From NCBI RefSeq assembly GCF_943733665.1, contig NZ_OX030782.1, forward strand, positions 1,322,001 to 1,386,000: a stretch of 64,000 nucleotides of DNA. Reading direction: 5' to 3'. The translations under genes were made by a program, and so were the position numbers. This stretch comes from Aquimarina sp. Aq107 (GTDB lineage Bacteria > Bacteroidota > Bacteroidia > Flavobacteriales > Flavobacteriaceae). This document shows, piece by piece, positions 63,890 to 64,000 of this stretch. Under the pieces are notes generated by a model that did not search any database, was not told the origin of the DNA, and was given only the letters and a program-made list of their open reading frames with translations. Positions within the stretch are counted from its first letter, which is position 1; every line of letters begins with the position of its first letter.

Positions 63890-64000
63890 TTAATTTTTAA
63901 TTCTCAATTCTTGTCTACGCATTGGCATTTGATCTATCTGATCAAAAATTTGTACAGATGATAATACTTTGTTAGACTTTAACTTCGTGCCGCCATCTAA
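63890..64000 (-). CDS. C-terminal end of a minus-strand gene (cut by the right edge)
   Basis: The last 36 codons before a TAA at 63890-63892 are open to the window edge and read like a normal coding tail (KLKSNKVLSSVQIFDQID, then QELRIKN), with codon use like the neighbours. It converges on purC. No family can be named from so little. Confidence 0.5.
   Translation of the reverse strand, partial: LDGGTKLKSNKVLSSVQIFDQIDQMPMRRQELRIKN

Overview
The window is an AT-rich chromosomal segment from a member of the Bacteroidota, almost certainly a marine-type flavobacterium (an Aquimarina-like genus is a guess). The indications are: type IX secretion system (T9SS) sorting domains, PorP/SprF and gliding (Gld) proteins, promoters of the TTG/TAnnTTTG type, near absence of Shine-Dalgarno sequences, a Bacteroidota-type SRP RNA, and signal peptides that mostly end just before Gln.

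Layout. Positions 1-17342 hold the 3' part of a giant surface adhesin, open at the left edge: about 35 near-identical 420-bp units (DUF11-like), four 405-bp units in an ABAB order, two diverged units and a gliding-type (CHU_C, type B) C-terminal sorting domain. Two single-base insertions near 6727 and 7229 break its frame. A PorP/SprF-like protein (17413-18375) and a PorE/PG1058-like OmpA protein (18387-20354) follow in the same direction as its likely export and anchoring partners. Positions 20.7-32 kb are mostly housekeeping and envelope genes: trmH, a VOC protein, a DEAD-box helicase, a lipoprotein glutaminyl cyclase, the SRP RNA, an SDR, fsa, a thioredoxin-like lipoprotein without CXXC and an ABC-F ATPase. 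Positions 32.1-36.2 kb form a compact regulated module: a TetR regulator, a palindromic operator lying on the promoter, a three-part desaturase/ferredoxin-reductase/ferredoxin fusion, and a GMC (cholesterol-oxidase-like) oxidoreductase translationally coupled to it. Positions 36.2-39.3 kb carry small membrane proteins and an unusual HTH-membrane-beta-lactamase fusion. Then come pheT, a TlpA-type lipoprotein, a DUF2911 protein and the pta-ackA acetate operon.

Positions 48.4-49.4 kb hold three tandem genes for short Cys-rich peptides with a shared leader ending in IKG(S/A). A fourth, KGG-type, peptide lies at 57.1 kb. No maturation or transport gene is adjacent, so they look like orphan RiPP or bacteriocin-like precursors. 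The rest comprises a T9SS-secreted endonuclease I, a zinc-ribbon membrane protein, a CRP-type regulator with an Hsp31/DJ-1 lipoprotein, dnaN, a thioredoxin protein with an MsrA-like second half, a fused GldF-GldG gliding ABC protein, an ABM protein, a SAM hydrolase, phoH, a four-helix-bundle protein, purC and the edge of one more gene.

The strongest candidates for something undescribed are the orphan Cys-rich peptide family, the desaturase/GMC module with its operator, the HTH-beta-lactamase fusion, and the recombinational history visible in the adhesin repeat array. All functional calls rest on reading motifs; no database search was run.
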